Positions 18,220 to 26,848 of a DNA stretch of 64,000 nt are shown in pieces. Made by a program: the position numbers and the translations under genes. How positions within the stretch are numbered: position 1 is the stretch's first letter; every line of letters begins with the position of its first letter. The DNA comes from Deltaproteobacteria bacterium (GTDB lineage Bacteria > Bdellovibrionota > Bdellovibrionia > Bdellovibrionales > JAMPXM01). The DNA lies in contig JAFLCB010000001.1 in the NCBI GenBank assembly GCA_017302795.1, positions 496,001 through 560,000 of the forward strand. Direction: 5' to 3'. A model generated the notes under the pieces. It was not told where the DNA came from and did no database searches. It saw nothing but the letters and a program-made list of their open reading frames with translations.

Positions 18220-19230
18220 ATGAAAAAGCGTTCCGCTCAGAAAATTGTGATTACATCGGGGGACCGAGACGGCGTCGGCCTCGAAGTCACGTGTAAAGCT
18301 CTGACAGCTTTAGGCCCCCAGGCTAATACGCGGTTCTTGGTCACGGCTCATATATCTACGTTCGCGGAATTGAGCAAAGCTACGTACTTTCTGGCACTTC
18401 AAAAAAAGTTTCGACTGGTAAAGATCTTCGATGTTCCAATGAAGGTCGCCGCTAAAATTATGGAAGATCTTAAGGCCGGTGAAATCGCGGTTCTGCTGGA
18501 TTCAAATCGCGGTTTAAACTCAGAGGCACAGTGGGTGTTGGCGGCTGCGGAGCTCGCTCACGAAAAACTTATTTCTGCTCTCGTCACCGGGCCGGTCTCT
18601 AAAGAGCGATTTGAAGCACTTTTCCCTGGGTGCATGGGGCACACTTCCCTGCTCGCTAGAGTTTCGGGCAAGCCGGTTTTTCAAGGCTACATTGGACCGA
18701 AAATGTCGGTGGTGCTGGCCACAGATCATATTCCGTTGAGCAAGGTAGAGTCATTCCTCACTGCAATGAGATTGCGTGGGGCTTCGGATGCAGTTTTGCA
18801 GTTACGCCGTCTTTTGCCGGCGAAACGAAGAGCTCTCCCCGTCACCTGGTTGGGTTTGAACCCACATTCCGGCGAGAATGGACTTATAGGTAAATTCGAA
18901 AACCGTATACTCAAGAAGCGGTTAATTCCTCGAGCGTTTGGACCACCTCTTCCGGCCGACACCGCGTTTGGACCAGAAAAGTTGAAATCCACCTCAGTTT
19001 ATCTTTCGCTATACCATGACCAAGGACTTATCCCATTTAAGATGCTGCATGGCCAAGACTCTGGCTTCCAGATCTCTTTGGGACTACCTTTTATCCGCAC
19101 AAGTGTTGATCATGGAACCGCTAAGACAATATTTGGAAAAGGCATCGCTAATTCTGGGTCAATGATCGACGCCATTAAGGCGGCAATGGTGGCGGCGAAT
19201 AACGCTCGCCCACCACGAAACAAGAAGTGA
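18220..19230 (+). CDS. pdxA: 4-hydroxythreonine-4-phosphate dehydrogenase
   Basis: A 336-residue PdxA, an NAD(P)-dependent enzyme of pyridoxal-5'-phosphate synthesis. The three metal-ligand histidines are present: His170 (TDHIPL), His216 (NPHSGENG) and His266 (YHDQGLIPFK). VTGPVSKE at 122-129, CMGHTSLLA at 138-146 and SVDHGTAKTIFGKG are further signatures. The usual N-terminal GDPAGIGPE is GDRDGVGLE here, a divergent form. The start codon abuts the surA stop. There is no pdxJ in the window. Confidence 0.92.
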   Translation: MKKRSAQKIVITSGDRDGVGLEVTCKALTALGPQANTRFLVTAHISTFAELSKATYFLALQKKFRLVKIFDVPMKVAAKIMEDLKAGEIAVLLDSNRGLNSEAQWVLAAAELAHEKLISALVTGPVSKERFEALFPGCMGHTSLLARVSGKPVFQGYIGPKMSVVLATDHIPLSKVESFLTAMRLRGASDAVLQLRRLLPAKRRALPVTWLGLNPHSGENGLIGKFENRILKKRLIPRAFGPPLPADTAFGPEKLKSTSVYLSLYHDQGLIPFKMLHGQDSGFQISLGLPFIRTSVDHGTAKTIFGKGIANSGSMIDAIKAAMVAANNARPPRNKK

Positions 19231-19231
19231 G

Positions 19232-20611
19232 ATGAATATGATGAATCCGGTTATTTTTCGAGAGTATGACATTCGCGGTGTAGTTGGAAAAGATTTTGAC
19301 GACGCCTTTGCTTATGATCTTGGTCGTTCTTACGTCTCCTTTGTTGCCGAAAAAACCGGGAAGAAGAAACTTACTCTTTCAGTTGGCTACGATGCGCGGC
19401 TCTCGTCGCCGACTCTTGCTAAATCGCTAGAAAACGGGATGCTCGATTCGGGCGCAAATGTAATTCGACTCGGCCTAGTTACAACGCCAATTTCCTACTT
19501 CTCGTGCTTCGCGCTGGAGATCGACGGCGGATTCATGGTGACCGGTAGCCACAACCCACCCGAATACAATGGTTTCAAAATTTCGGTCGGCAAAACAACG
19601 ATTTACGGAAACGATATCCAAGAACTCCTGAAAATCATGGAGTCAAAACGCTTCATCAAGCTGAACGGCGTCAAAGGCGAAGCCAAAGACCATGATATTT
19701 TCCCGCAGTATGTTCAGCGATACAAAGAAGAATTCAAAGGACTTGAGGGAGTCAAAGTCGTCTTGGATTGTGGAAACGGTGCCGCGGGTTGCATAGCTCG
19801 CCGCCTCTACGAAGCCGTTGGACTTAAGCCCGTGATTCTTTTCGAAGAGCCCGATGGACGCTTTCCCAATCACCACCCAGATCCAACTGTCGAAGAAAAT
19901 CTCGATGCATTGAAAGCTGCAGTTCGAAAGGAAGGGGCGGCTGTAGGAATTGGATTTGATGGCGATGCAGATCGAATTGGCATCGTGGACGAAAATGGTC
20001 GCTTTGTATTGGGCGACGAAATGATGGTTATTATTTCCCGGGCGGTTTTAGAAGCAAATCCCGGCGCAAAGATAATTGGAGATGTTAAGTGCTCTGATCG
20101 TCTCTACGCTGATATTAAAAATCACGGCGGCATCGGAATCATGTGGAAAACCGGCCACAGCCTTGTCAAAGCTAAGATCAAAGAAGAAAAAGCACCTTTT
20201 GGCGGCGAACTTTCCGGCCACGTTTTTTTTGCTGATCGCAATTACGGTTATGACGATGCACTTTATGCCGGCCTTCGTCTTGTCGAGATTATCGCCAAGA
20301 AAAAGAAGCCACTATCTTCTATGCTTGACGGTGTTCCATCAGCGCACAACACGCCGGAAATTCGAATCGACACCACCGAAGAAAAGAAAGTTTCGATCGT
20401 CGAAAAGCTGCGCTCTACCTATGGCAACGGAACGGCCGACAAAAAAGTTAATCTCATCGATGGAATCCGCATAAGCTTCAACGACGGTTGGGCGCTAGCG
20501 CGCGCATCCAATACTCAGCCTGTTCTCGTTTTGCGCTTTGAATCTGAAACTGAAGCTGGGCTTCAGCGAATCAGAAAAGAAATTGAATCTGTTGTTCAAC
20601 CGCTTCTCTAG
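19232..20611 (+). CDS. Phosphomannomutase / phosphoglucomutase
   Basis: A 459-residue alpha-D-phosphohexomutase of the AlgC/ManB group, interconverting hexose 1- and 6-phosphates for polysaccharide and LPS precursors. The phosphoserine loop TGSHNPPEYNG places the catalytic Ser at 106. The metal loop GFDGDADRIG gives Asp243, Asp245 and Asp247. The sugar loop GELSGHVFF and the C-terminal phosphate loop RASNTQPVLVLRFE are present. FREYDIRG at the N-terminus fits the bifunctional PMM/PGM class. Two later in-frame ATGs (19238, 19241) are alternative starts. It follows pdxA by one base. Confidence 0.92.
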   Translation: MNMMNPVIFREYDIRGVVGKDFDDAFAYDLGRSYVSFVAEKTGKKKLTLSVGYDARLSSPTLAKSLENGMLDSGANVIRLGLVTTPISYFSCFALEIDGGFMVTGSHNPPEYNGFKISVGKTTIYGNDIQELLKIMESKRFIKLNGVKGEAKDHDIFPQYVQRYKEEFKGLEGVKVVLDCGNGAAGCIARRLYEAVGLKPVILFEEPDGRFPNHHPDPTVEENLDALKAAVRKEGAAVGIGFDGDADRIGIVDENGRFVLGDEMMVIISRAVLEANPGAKIIGDVKCSDRLYADIKNHGGIGIMWKTGHSLVKAKIKEEKAPFGGELSGHVFFADRNYGYDDALYAGLRLVEIIAKKKKPLSSMLDGVPSAHNTPEIRIDTTEEKKVSIVEKLRSTYGNGTADKKVNLIDGIRISFNDGWALARASNTQPVLVLRFESETEAGLQRIRKEIESVVQPLL

Positions 20612-20635
20612 CGCGTTGGGTTTGAGGCGGTAACT

Positions 20636-23278
20636 ATGTCTAAAGATACTGGGTCTGAGGACTTCGGCTCGATCGTCATTCGTGGCGCAAAGGAGCACAA
20701 CCTAAAGAACCTATCGCTAGAAATCCCTCGCGGAAAAATTACGGTCATAACTGGTCTCAGCGGATCAGGAAAATCGAGTCTCGCGTTTGATACTATTTAT
20801 GCCGAAGGGCAGCGTCGCTACGTGGATTCGCTTTCGACCTACGCGCGAAATTTTTTGGAAAAACTATCTAAGCCCAACGTTGATTCTATTACTGGCCTTA
20901 GCCCGGCGATAGCGATTGATCAAAAGTCTGTCGGACTTAATCCGCGATCCACCGTCGGGACCGTCACAGAAATTTACGATTATCTTCGACTACTGTATGC
21001 TCGTGTAGGCGAGGCTCGCTGCCCGGATCACGGAATCAAAGTCGAAGGTCAGCTGCCCGATCAGATCATCAATGAAATTTTAAAACTTCCTCCGGGAACA
21101 AAACTTTATCTTCTGGCTCCTGTTGTTCAGGGAAAGAAAGGCGAGTTCTTTCAAGACTTTCAAAAATGGATGAAGAAGGGCTTTGTTCACGCGAAAGTCG
21201 ACGGCGAATACATCGAACTTTCATCGGCGAAGAAGCTGACAAAAACAAAAGTTCACGACATCGATCTCGTCATCGATCGGTTAGTTATTAAAGAAGGGAT
21301 AAAAACACGCGTCGCAGAGAGTGTTCATTCGGCGATTCAGATGGCCGAAGGCCAAGTGGCAATCGAAATTCAGGGGAAGGGCACACGGAAAGCATACTCC
21401 ATTCATTCCGCCTGCCCGACCTGTGGCTTCGGGTTTCCAGAGCTTGAGCCAAGGTTTTTTAGCTTCAATAACCCTAGGGGTGCGTGTCGAACCTGCAAAG
21501 GTCTCGGCACGATCGATATCGAAGAAATTGAATCGCGCGATGAGGGTACTAACGAAGCAAGCATAGCGACCAATGTCTCCTACCGTCTTGCCGACCGCGT
21601 GAAACGAAAATCAGACGATGATGAAGAGAGCGATGGCCAAGTCGATATGATGGCCATTCGATCCTGCCCTGATTGCAAAGGCACCAGACTGAGTCGCGAA
21701 TCGCGTAGTGTTTTTGTCGCCGATCGCTGCATCACCGATTTGTCATCGTTGCCGGCGTCTGAACTTTTAGATGCCATTCGAAAGGCGCAGTGGTCGCCAA
21801 GGCAGTCAACTGTGGGCGATAAAATTTTAAAGCAAATCGAGCAGCGCTTGGACTATCTCGTCCGCGTCGGTGCAGGCTATTTAAGTCTTGATCGCCCTAC
21901 CCGAACTCTCTCGGGGGGCGAAAACCAACGGATTCGCCTAGCTTCACAAGTTGGGAGTTCATTGATTGGCGTTCTTTACGTCTTAGATGAGCCGTCGATT
22001 GGACTACATCCTCGCGATCATCGGCGACTGCTCTCTATACTTCGCGATCTTCGTGATCTTGGAAACACCGTGCTCTTGGTCGAACATGATGACGACACGA
22101 TTCGCACAGCAGATCACGTGATTGATATCGGCCCACGCGCCGGTCGCCTCGGCGGCGAAATCATCGCTCAAGGAACCCCCGATTACATTGCGAATCACCC
22201 GACGAGTGTCACAGGACAATACTTGAGTGGACGCAAGACTGTCCCGATCCCTAAAGTGCGCCGAAAAGGCAATGGCCATCAGCTGATATTGAAAGGCGCA
22301 AAAGGAAACAATTTGAAAGGGGTCGATGTCGCGATTCCACTGGGAACTTTGACCTCCGTTACCGGCGTGTCCGGCTCGGGTAAGTCGACAGCGATTATGG
22401 ACACTCTTTATCGTGCGCTTTCAAACCATTTTTTTCGCGCTAATTGGACAGTGGCCGAACACGAATCGATCACCGGAATGCAGCATTTGGATAAGGTCAT
22501 TGATATCAATCAAAATCCAATTGGTCGTACGCCGCGATCCACACCCGCTACTTATGTAGGCTTGTTTCCACTCGTACGCGACCTTTTTGCATCGCTCCCA
22601 GATTCGAAAGTTCGAGGTTATGCTCCTGGACGGTTTAGTTTCAATGTCAAAGGCGGCCGATGTGAAACCTGCCAGGGCGGCGGACAAATTAAAGTAGAGA
22701 TGCATTTCCTTTCGGACGTGTTCGTCGGTTGCGACGCCTGTCGCGGACGACGCTACAACAAAGAAACAATGGCTATTCACTTCAAAGGAAAAAGCATCGC
22801 AGACGTTTTAGAAATGACGGTCGCGGAAGCGCTCGAGTTTTTCCAAAACCATTCCAACATCTACCGAAAACTGGAAACTCTGAATCGCGTCGGGCTTGAT
22901 TACCTTTCGCTTGGACAAAGCTCTACGACATTAAGCGGAGGAGAGGCTCAGCGCGTGAAGCTCTCAAAAGAGCTTTCCAAGCGGGGCACTGGAAAAACAC
23001 TCTATATCTTAGACGAGCCCACTACGGGTCTTCATTTTGAAGACGTCGCGAAACTTGTCGAGCTTTTACATGAACTCGTCACGCAGGGAAATACCGTCCT
23101 TGTCATTGAACACAATATGGACGTGGTGAAGGCATCGGACTATGTAATTGATCTTGGTCCTGACGGCGGACGCGGTGGTGGTGAGATTGTGGCCCAGGGT
23201 CCACCGGAAGCAATCGTTAAGGTGAAGCGGTCAGAGACTGCGATCTTCTTAAAACGCGCCCTTGAGCATTCCGTTTAA
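20636..23278 (+). CDS. uvrA: Excinuclease ABC subunit A (short form)
   Basis: The 880-residue DNA-damage recognition ATPase of nucleotide excision repair. Both ABC halves are complete: Walker A GLSGSGKSS (40-48), signature LSGGENQR with YVLDEPSIGLHPRD, second Walker A GVSGSGKST, signature LSGGEAQRV and YILDEPTTGLHFED. Zinc modules are visible at Cys260/263/284/287 and in GGRCETCQGG with CDACRG. The stretch between the first zinc module and SCPDCKGTRL (Cys344/347) is about 57 residues and very acidic, shorter than usual, which explains 880 rather than about 940 residues. No uvrB or uvrC is nearby. The stop overlaps the convergent gene by four bases. Confidence 0.95.
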   Translation: MSKDTGSEDFGSIVIRGAKEHNLKNLSLEIPRGKITVITGLSGSGKSSLAFDTIYAEGQRRYVDSLSTYARNFLEKLSKPNVDSITGLSPAIAIDQKSVGLNPRSTVGTVTEIYDYLRLLYARVGEARCPDHGIKVEGQLPDQIINEILKLPPGTKLYLLAPVVQGKKGEFFQDFQKWMKKGFVHAKVDGEYIELSSAKKLTKTKVHDIDLVIDRLVIKEGIKTRVAESVHSAIQMAEGQVAIEIQGKGTRKAYSIHSACPTCGFGFPELEPRFFSFNNPRGACRTCKGLGTIDIEEIESRDEGTNEASIATNVSYRLADRVKRKSDDDEESDGQVDMMAIRSCPDCKGTRLSRESRSVFVADRCITDLSSLPASELLDAIRKAQWSPRQSTVGDKILKQIEQRLDYLVRVGAGYLSLDRPTRTLSGGENQRIRLASQVGSSLIGVLYVLDEPSIGLHPRDHRRLLSILRDLRDLGNTVLLVEHDDDTIRTADHVIDIGPRAGRLGGEIIAQGTPDYIANHPTSVTGQYLSGRKTVPIPKVRRKGNGHQLILKGAKGNNLKGVDVAIPLGTLTSVTGVSGSGKSTAIMDTLYRALSNHFFRANWTVAEHESITGMQHLDKVIDINQNPIGRTPRSTPATYVGLFPLVRDLFASLPDSKVRGYAPGRFSFNVKGGRCETCQGGGQIKVEMHFLSDVFVGCDACRGRRYNKETMAIHFKGKSIADVLEMTVAEALEFFQNHSNIYRKLETLNRVGLDYLSLGQSSTTLSGGEAQRVKLSKELSKRGTGKTLYILDEPTTGLHFEDVAKLVELLHELVTQGNTVLVIEHNMDVVKASDYVIDLGPDGGRGGGEIVAQGPPEAIVKVKRSETAIFLKRALEHSV

Positions 23279-24819
23279 CCAGATTTTTTTGCGATTTTTC
23301 TTTTAAGACTGCTGACAGAGGCGTGTTGTCGAAACGCCGACGACGCGCTTTTGGTTAGGTAAATAGACTGCTTACTGCGAGAGCTTAGTCGCGTCGACTG
23401 ACCACGAGAAATTGAGTAGCCTTCTTTGACATACTTTACGTATCGCCCGTTCAAGGGCAGATGTAGAAACACTTCAAAATCAAGGCGCGCCCCTGGCTCG
23501 ATAGCATCGGGTTTCACTGCGATCATCAGGTCGGGCGTTTCGACGATCTCTGGTTCCTCGGGGACAAGGTCTAAGACGGCGATTCCCACCTCTAGTTTGT
23601 CCGATCGACTTACTGCATTTGTAACTGCAGCCAGGAATGCATCTTCGGCAGCAGACGCAGGTGTGATTTCATACCGTTCGATTTCACCAATACCGATGTC
23701 TACGCCGGCTTGAATGATCTGAAATACAAATTCTGTCTCGATCGATTTTAACATCTCGGTGTGATCAAACTTCCCGCTTCCCACGGCAAATAGAACCGAG
23801 CCGCGAAAGAAGCTTGTGTGAAAGACGAGAACCGACACTGTGCGATATTCTATCAACGCTTCTTTTTGATCGCGTGGCCAACCAACGCACTCTTTAAGCG
23901 CTGCACGAACGCATCGATCTAATACATCCACTGCTTGCTGAGTAGGTGTCGTGATGGGCACTTCGGTTTCTGGCTTAATACCTAACGACTCGGAACCTTC
24001 GATCTGCGACGGGGGATTAAGAGTCGATGCGTTTATTCTTGGTTGAGCGGGCTTCATTTTGCCCGCTTGCACTGCCTCACGGATACCGGTTTTTGAAGCT
24101 TTGGTGGGTGGCGGTACTAAAAGGTGAAGCTGCCCGCGATTTCCCTTCTGAATTGCAACGCCCGCCGCAAGGCCAGAAAGCGCTACCGGCTCCGATGCAC
24201 TCTGATCGCCGAGCTCGGCCATCAAACGCTTCATCTTCTCGACACTCTTCACAGGTGTCGTACCACCTTTGACATTAATCGATTGCTCCTCTGAAGCATG
24301 GGAGGACGCCTTTGCGATCGAAGTTACATCGTCATCAATTTGGTTTTGTTCTTTTAAAATCTGAGTGAGGCGCATCAGTACAACCGGCCCGCTGACCGAG
24401 CCAAAAATAATGTGCTTGGCTTTCGAAGCAGTCAGACGAGTGTTCGACTTTCTATCGCTTTGTTCAGCGAAGACCAAAGTTTCAACGTTGAAACTTTGCG
24501 CGAGTAGCTGGGGAACCATTTCAATTTTAGGATGGGGATAATTAAGACTTAGAAGAATTAATCGTGTCCAGTCGGCTGCAAGCTTATCCACTGCTTCCTG
24601 AAATACAGTGGTTGCGAAAACTTCAACACCTCGACGAACCAAAAAGCCAGCGGTTGCTTTCACTGTCGCTGCGTCTTTCGACAAAATCACAAGACGAATT
24701 GCCTGCTCGGCCGAATCGCCGGCGTCATTTGAGCCGGTCGTTTGGACGCCATCATCAATCGCAGATCTTTCCGCGCTGTTTGATTCATCTTTTTTCGGGG
24801 GAACCGATTGCTTACTCAC
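23275..24819 (-). CDS. Degenerate receiver-domain protein, function unknown
   Basis: A 514-residue cytoplasmic protein. Residues about 40-160 look like a response-regulator receiver domain (RLVILSKDAATVKATAGFLVRRGVEVF), but the strand that should carry the phospho-accepting Asp reads LILLSLNYPHP, with Ser91 in its place, so it is probably not phosphorylated. A polar, disordered linker follows (about 165-290). A mixed domain (about 300-420: CVGWPRDQKEALIEYRTVSVLVFHTSFF) and a C-terminal segment FLHLPLNGRYVKYVKEG come next; similar segments precede output domains in Bdellovibrio-type regulators (recollection, not checked). The basic tail RKIAKKSG is notable. It overlaps uvrA tail-to-tail. Signalling or scaffolding is inferred. 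Confidence 0.6.
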   Translation of the reverse strand: MSKQSVPPKKDESNSAERSAIDDGVQTTGSNDAGDSAEQAIRLVILSKDAATVKATAGFLVRRGVEVFATTVFQEAVDKLAADWTRLILLSLNYPHPKIEMVPQLLAQSFNVETLVFAEQSDRKSNTRLTASKAKHIIFGSVSGPVVLMRLTQILKEQNQIDDDVTSIAKASSHASEEQSINVKGGTTPVKSVEKMKRLMAELGDQSASEPVALSGLAAGVAIQKGNRGQLHLLVPPPTKASKTGIREAVQAGKMKPAQPRINASTLNPPSQIEGSESLGIKPETEVPITTPTQQAVDVLDRCVRAALKECVGWPRDQKEALIEYRTVSVLVFHTSFFRGSVLFAVGSGKFDHTEMLKSIETEFVFQIIQAGVDIGIGEIERYEITPASAAEDAFLAAVTNAVSRSDKLEVGIAVLDLVPEEPEIVETPDLMIAVKPDAIEPGARLDFEVFLHLPLNGRYVKYVKEGYSISRGQSTRLSSRSKQSIYLTKSASSAFRQHASVSSLKRKIAKKSG

Positions 24820-24902
24820 CTGATGTCTTTTCGGCAGAAAAGCCCGGAATTTTGAATGATTCTAATGGTCTTGAATGAATCTGTTTGCCAACAAAGAACA
24901 AA

Positions 24903-24931
24903 AAAAAGCCGGACCTGAGGTCTGGCTTTTT
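24903..24931 (-). terminator. Intrinsic terminator of the atpBE-side operon
   Basis: AAAAAGCCGGACC (24903-24915) pairs with GGTCTGGCTTTTT (24919-24931), with one G-U wobble and a three-base loop. On the minus strand the stem is followed by a long T-run. It lies 35 bases past the atpE stop. Confidence 0.85.
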
Positions 24932-24965
24932 CATTTACGAAAACATCAGCTAAAGAGCTTCCGTT

Positions 24966-25340
24966 TTACTTTACAACTTTTAGCGCTTCTGTGATCGCAC
25001 CAGTCATTTGAAGAGCAATGATCAAGGCAAAAAGAACCAAAGATTCCATAAGAGCGAGAGCAAGGATCAGGTTACCACGGATGTCTTTAGCAGCCGATGG
25101 GTTACGAGCGATACCATCGAGAGCAGCGTTTGCTGCTTTCGACTGACCAAAAGCGCCACCGAAAACAGCTAGACCCATCATAAGTCCAGTTCCAAGTGCC
25201 GCCCAGCCGACTGCGCCACCAACGCTGACAGCTGCTGCTGTCGAAGCAACCGCAGTTGAAGTAGCGACCGCAGCTTCCTGTGCGAAAGCTGAAGATGCTG
25301 CCAAGAGTGTTGTAACAAACATGAAGAGATTCTTTTTCAT
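24966..25340 (-). CDS. atpE: ATP synthase F0 subunit c with N-terminal signal peptide
   Basis: A 124-residue rotor-ring subunit. It begins with a signal-peptide-like segment (MKKNLFMFVTTLLAASSAFA, cleavage near residue 20) and an Ala/Val/Thr-rich spacer before the normal hairpin, so it is about 45 residues longer than the typical 75-80. The two-helix hairpin holds the loop ARNPSAAKDIRG and the ion-binding carboxylate Glu99 in ALMESLVLF. Gln66 and Ser100 occupy positions that also occur in sodium-binding c-rings, but similar residues occur in proton c-rings, so ion type is undecided. Last gene before the terminator. Confidence 0.93.
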   Translation of the reverse strand: MKKNLFMFVTTLLAASSAFAQEAAVATSTAVASTAAAVSVGGAVGWAALGTGLMMGLAVFGGAFGQSKAANAALDGIARNPSAAKDIRGNLILALALMESLVLFALIIALQMTGAITEALKVVK

Positions 25341-25415
25341 CGCTATTTCCTTTATGAGTTTCTTCGTTAAGCCATTTATTTGTTAATTCGTTCGCAATCA
25401 ATAAGTGTTGGTCGT

Positions 25416-26108
25416 CTAGTGATCGTCGGCCGTCGCCAAAGACACGTAAACCATCGACAACATAGTGAACACGAACGCTTGTACCAGAGATACAAATGTT
25501 CCCATGCCGTAGAAAATTACGGGCACGAGGACCTTTGTTAAATCGATAAACGTGCCTAGAATCGTGTGATCCGCTGACATGTTAATCGAAAGACGCATGC
25601 CCAGACTGAAGGGGCGCACAGAGTGAGAAATCAATTCTATTGGGAGCATCAGCCAAGCTAGCCACCAAACCGGTCCAAAAAAATGTGCGATATAATGCCA
25701 TCCACCGTGCATCAGCCCAATGATGTTGTAAGTAGCAAACGAGAATAGCCCAATTGCCAATGCTGCGTTGATGTTACTCGTAGCTGCCGTCATCCCAGGA
25801 ATTAGGCCAAATAGATTGCTGAAAGCGATGAAAAGGAAAACAGCGCCGAACAACGGAACGTATTTTCGCCCCTCAGTGCCGATGACCTCACGGACTAAGT
25901 TGTCCATGAATTCAACGACGACCTCGAACATGCCCTTGATCGAAAATTTCGGTGCGGGAGTGATCGCGGCTTCACCCGAACCTAGAGAGATTTTTGCGGC
26001 GACACTCAAAGCAACGACAAGACCTGTGACAGTAACGTTTGCCGCCACGTAAGTGTACTCGTGTGGTACGTGTGCGAGATCAAATAATGTAAAGTAACTT
26101 CCTGCCAC
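25416..26108 (-). CDS. atpB: ATP synthase F0 subunit a
   Basis: A 230-residue stator subunit that forms the proton (or ion) half-channels against the c-ring. It has about five to six hydrophobic helices. The essential arginine is Arg172 in FSLGMRLSINMSADH, and SNLFGLIPG and GLMHGGWHYI are typical. It is upstream of atpE and downstream of atpI on the minus strand. The other ATP synthase genes are about 22 kb away on the opposite strand. Confidence 0.93.
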   Translation of the reverse strand: MAGSYFTLFDLAHVPHEYTYVAANVTVTGLVVALSVAAKISLGSGEAAITPAPKFSIKGMFEVVVEFMDNLVREVIGTEGRKYVPLFGAVFLFIAFSNLFGLIPGMTAATSNINAALAIGLFSFATYNIIGLMHGGWHYIAHFFGPVWWLAWLMLPIELISHSVRPFSLGMRLSINMSADHTILGTFIDLTKVLVPVIFYGMGTFVSLVQAFVFTMLSMVYVSLATADDH

Positions 26109-26150
26109 GAACTTTACCTCTTCACCGTACAGTCTTTTTCACGGTCCTCT

Positions 26151-26642
26151 TCACGATCTTCTGCGGCCTTCAACTTTGTCGACCGGCGGTTCATTTGGAT
26201 CACCTGTGGAAGAACTCTTTAACAAGTTCTCTCCAACAAAGACACCAAGAACCGCAGGAAGTATCGATGCTAAGCCTGCTGAAAACACGATCAAGGTCAT
26301 AAATGTCGATCCCATCTGCAGGTCGGAGCCTTTAGTTGCCTCAACGGGCAAGTTGGATAAGACCCACAGATTGAACCGATCGAAGGCGGACGGAGTCGTC
26401 AGCCAATAAAGTACCCCGATCGACAATGCGAATTTGGATACAATGATACCAACAGAGAGGGCAACGCTTTTTTTCTCGAGAATTCGCGGCCATGCGAACG
26501 ATGTTCCCACCACATTGATGACGCCCAAAAAACCGCCGCACAGAAACGGAAGAAAATAGACCCAGCCAAACAGTAACCCGACGCTCGGTGCCCCAACGGC
26601 TAGAAAAATTAACTGATTCCTAACGATCTGTGCACCTTCCAA
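26151..26642 (-). CDS. atpI: ATP synthase subunit I-like membrane protein
   Basis: A 163-residue protein with four hydrophobic helices (IFLAVGAPSVGLLFGWVYFL, FLCGGFLGVINVVGTSFAW, VGIIVSKFALSIGVLYWL, FMTLIVFSAGLASILPAVLG) and a polar C-terminal tail. Size, topology and position directly before atpB match the AtpI family, which aids c-ring assembly or Mg transport. Sequence motifs in this family are weak, so the name rests mainly on context. It is two bases after the small AtpZ-like gene. Confidence 0.75.
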   Translation of the reverse strand: MEGAQIVRNQLIFLAVGAPSVGLLFGWVYFLPFLCGGFLGVINVVGTSFAWPRILEKKSVALSVGIIVSKFALSIGVLYWLTTPSAFDRFNLWVLSNLPVEATKGSDLQMGSTFMTLIVFSAGLASILPAVLGVFVGENLLKSSSTGDPNEPPVDKVEGRRRS

Positions 26643-26644
26643 GC

Positions 26645-26848
26645 CTAATCCTCTTTATCGATCTTATTTAGGACTGCGAGAATGTGCACAAACCAGGCAA
26701 CCAGCATGATCATGCAACCGAGAGCTGGGCCATAACCCTTTTTGCCCAAATAATGATCAAAATGGTCGCCAACCCAAAACCCGCCTAGTACCGCTACGAG
26801 CGCCTCGATTCCCATTCCTGCAAACACCAACGACTTATTGTCCTTCAT
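26645..26848 (-). CDS. Small AtpZ/AtpI-like membrane protein
   Basis: A 67-residue protein with two hydrophobic helices (LVFAGMGIEALVAVLGGFWVGDHFD and YGPALGCMIMLVAWFVHIL) and the G-x-x-x-G-x-x-x-D pattern of the first helix seen in AtpZ-type ATP synthase accessory proteins. It begins with ATG overlapping the stop of the TPR lipoprotein gene by four bases and leads straight into atpI, atpB and atpE. It probably helps F0 assembly. Confidence 0.7.
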   Translation of the reverse strand: MKDNKSLVFAGMGIEALVAVLGGFWVGDHFDHYLGKKGYGPALGCMIMLVAWFVHILAVLNKIDKED

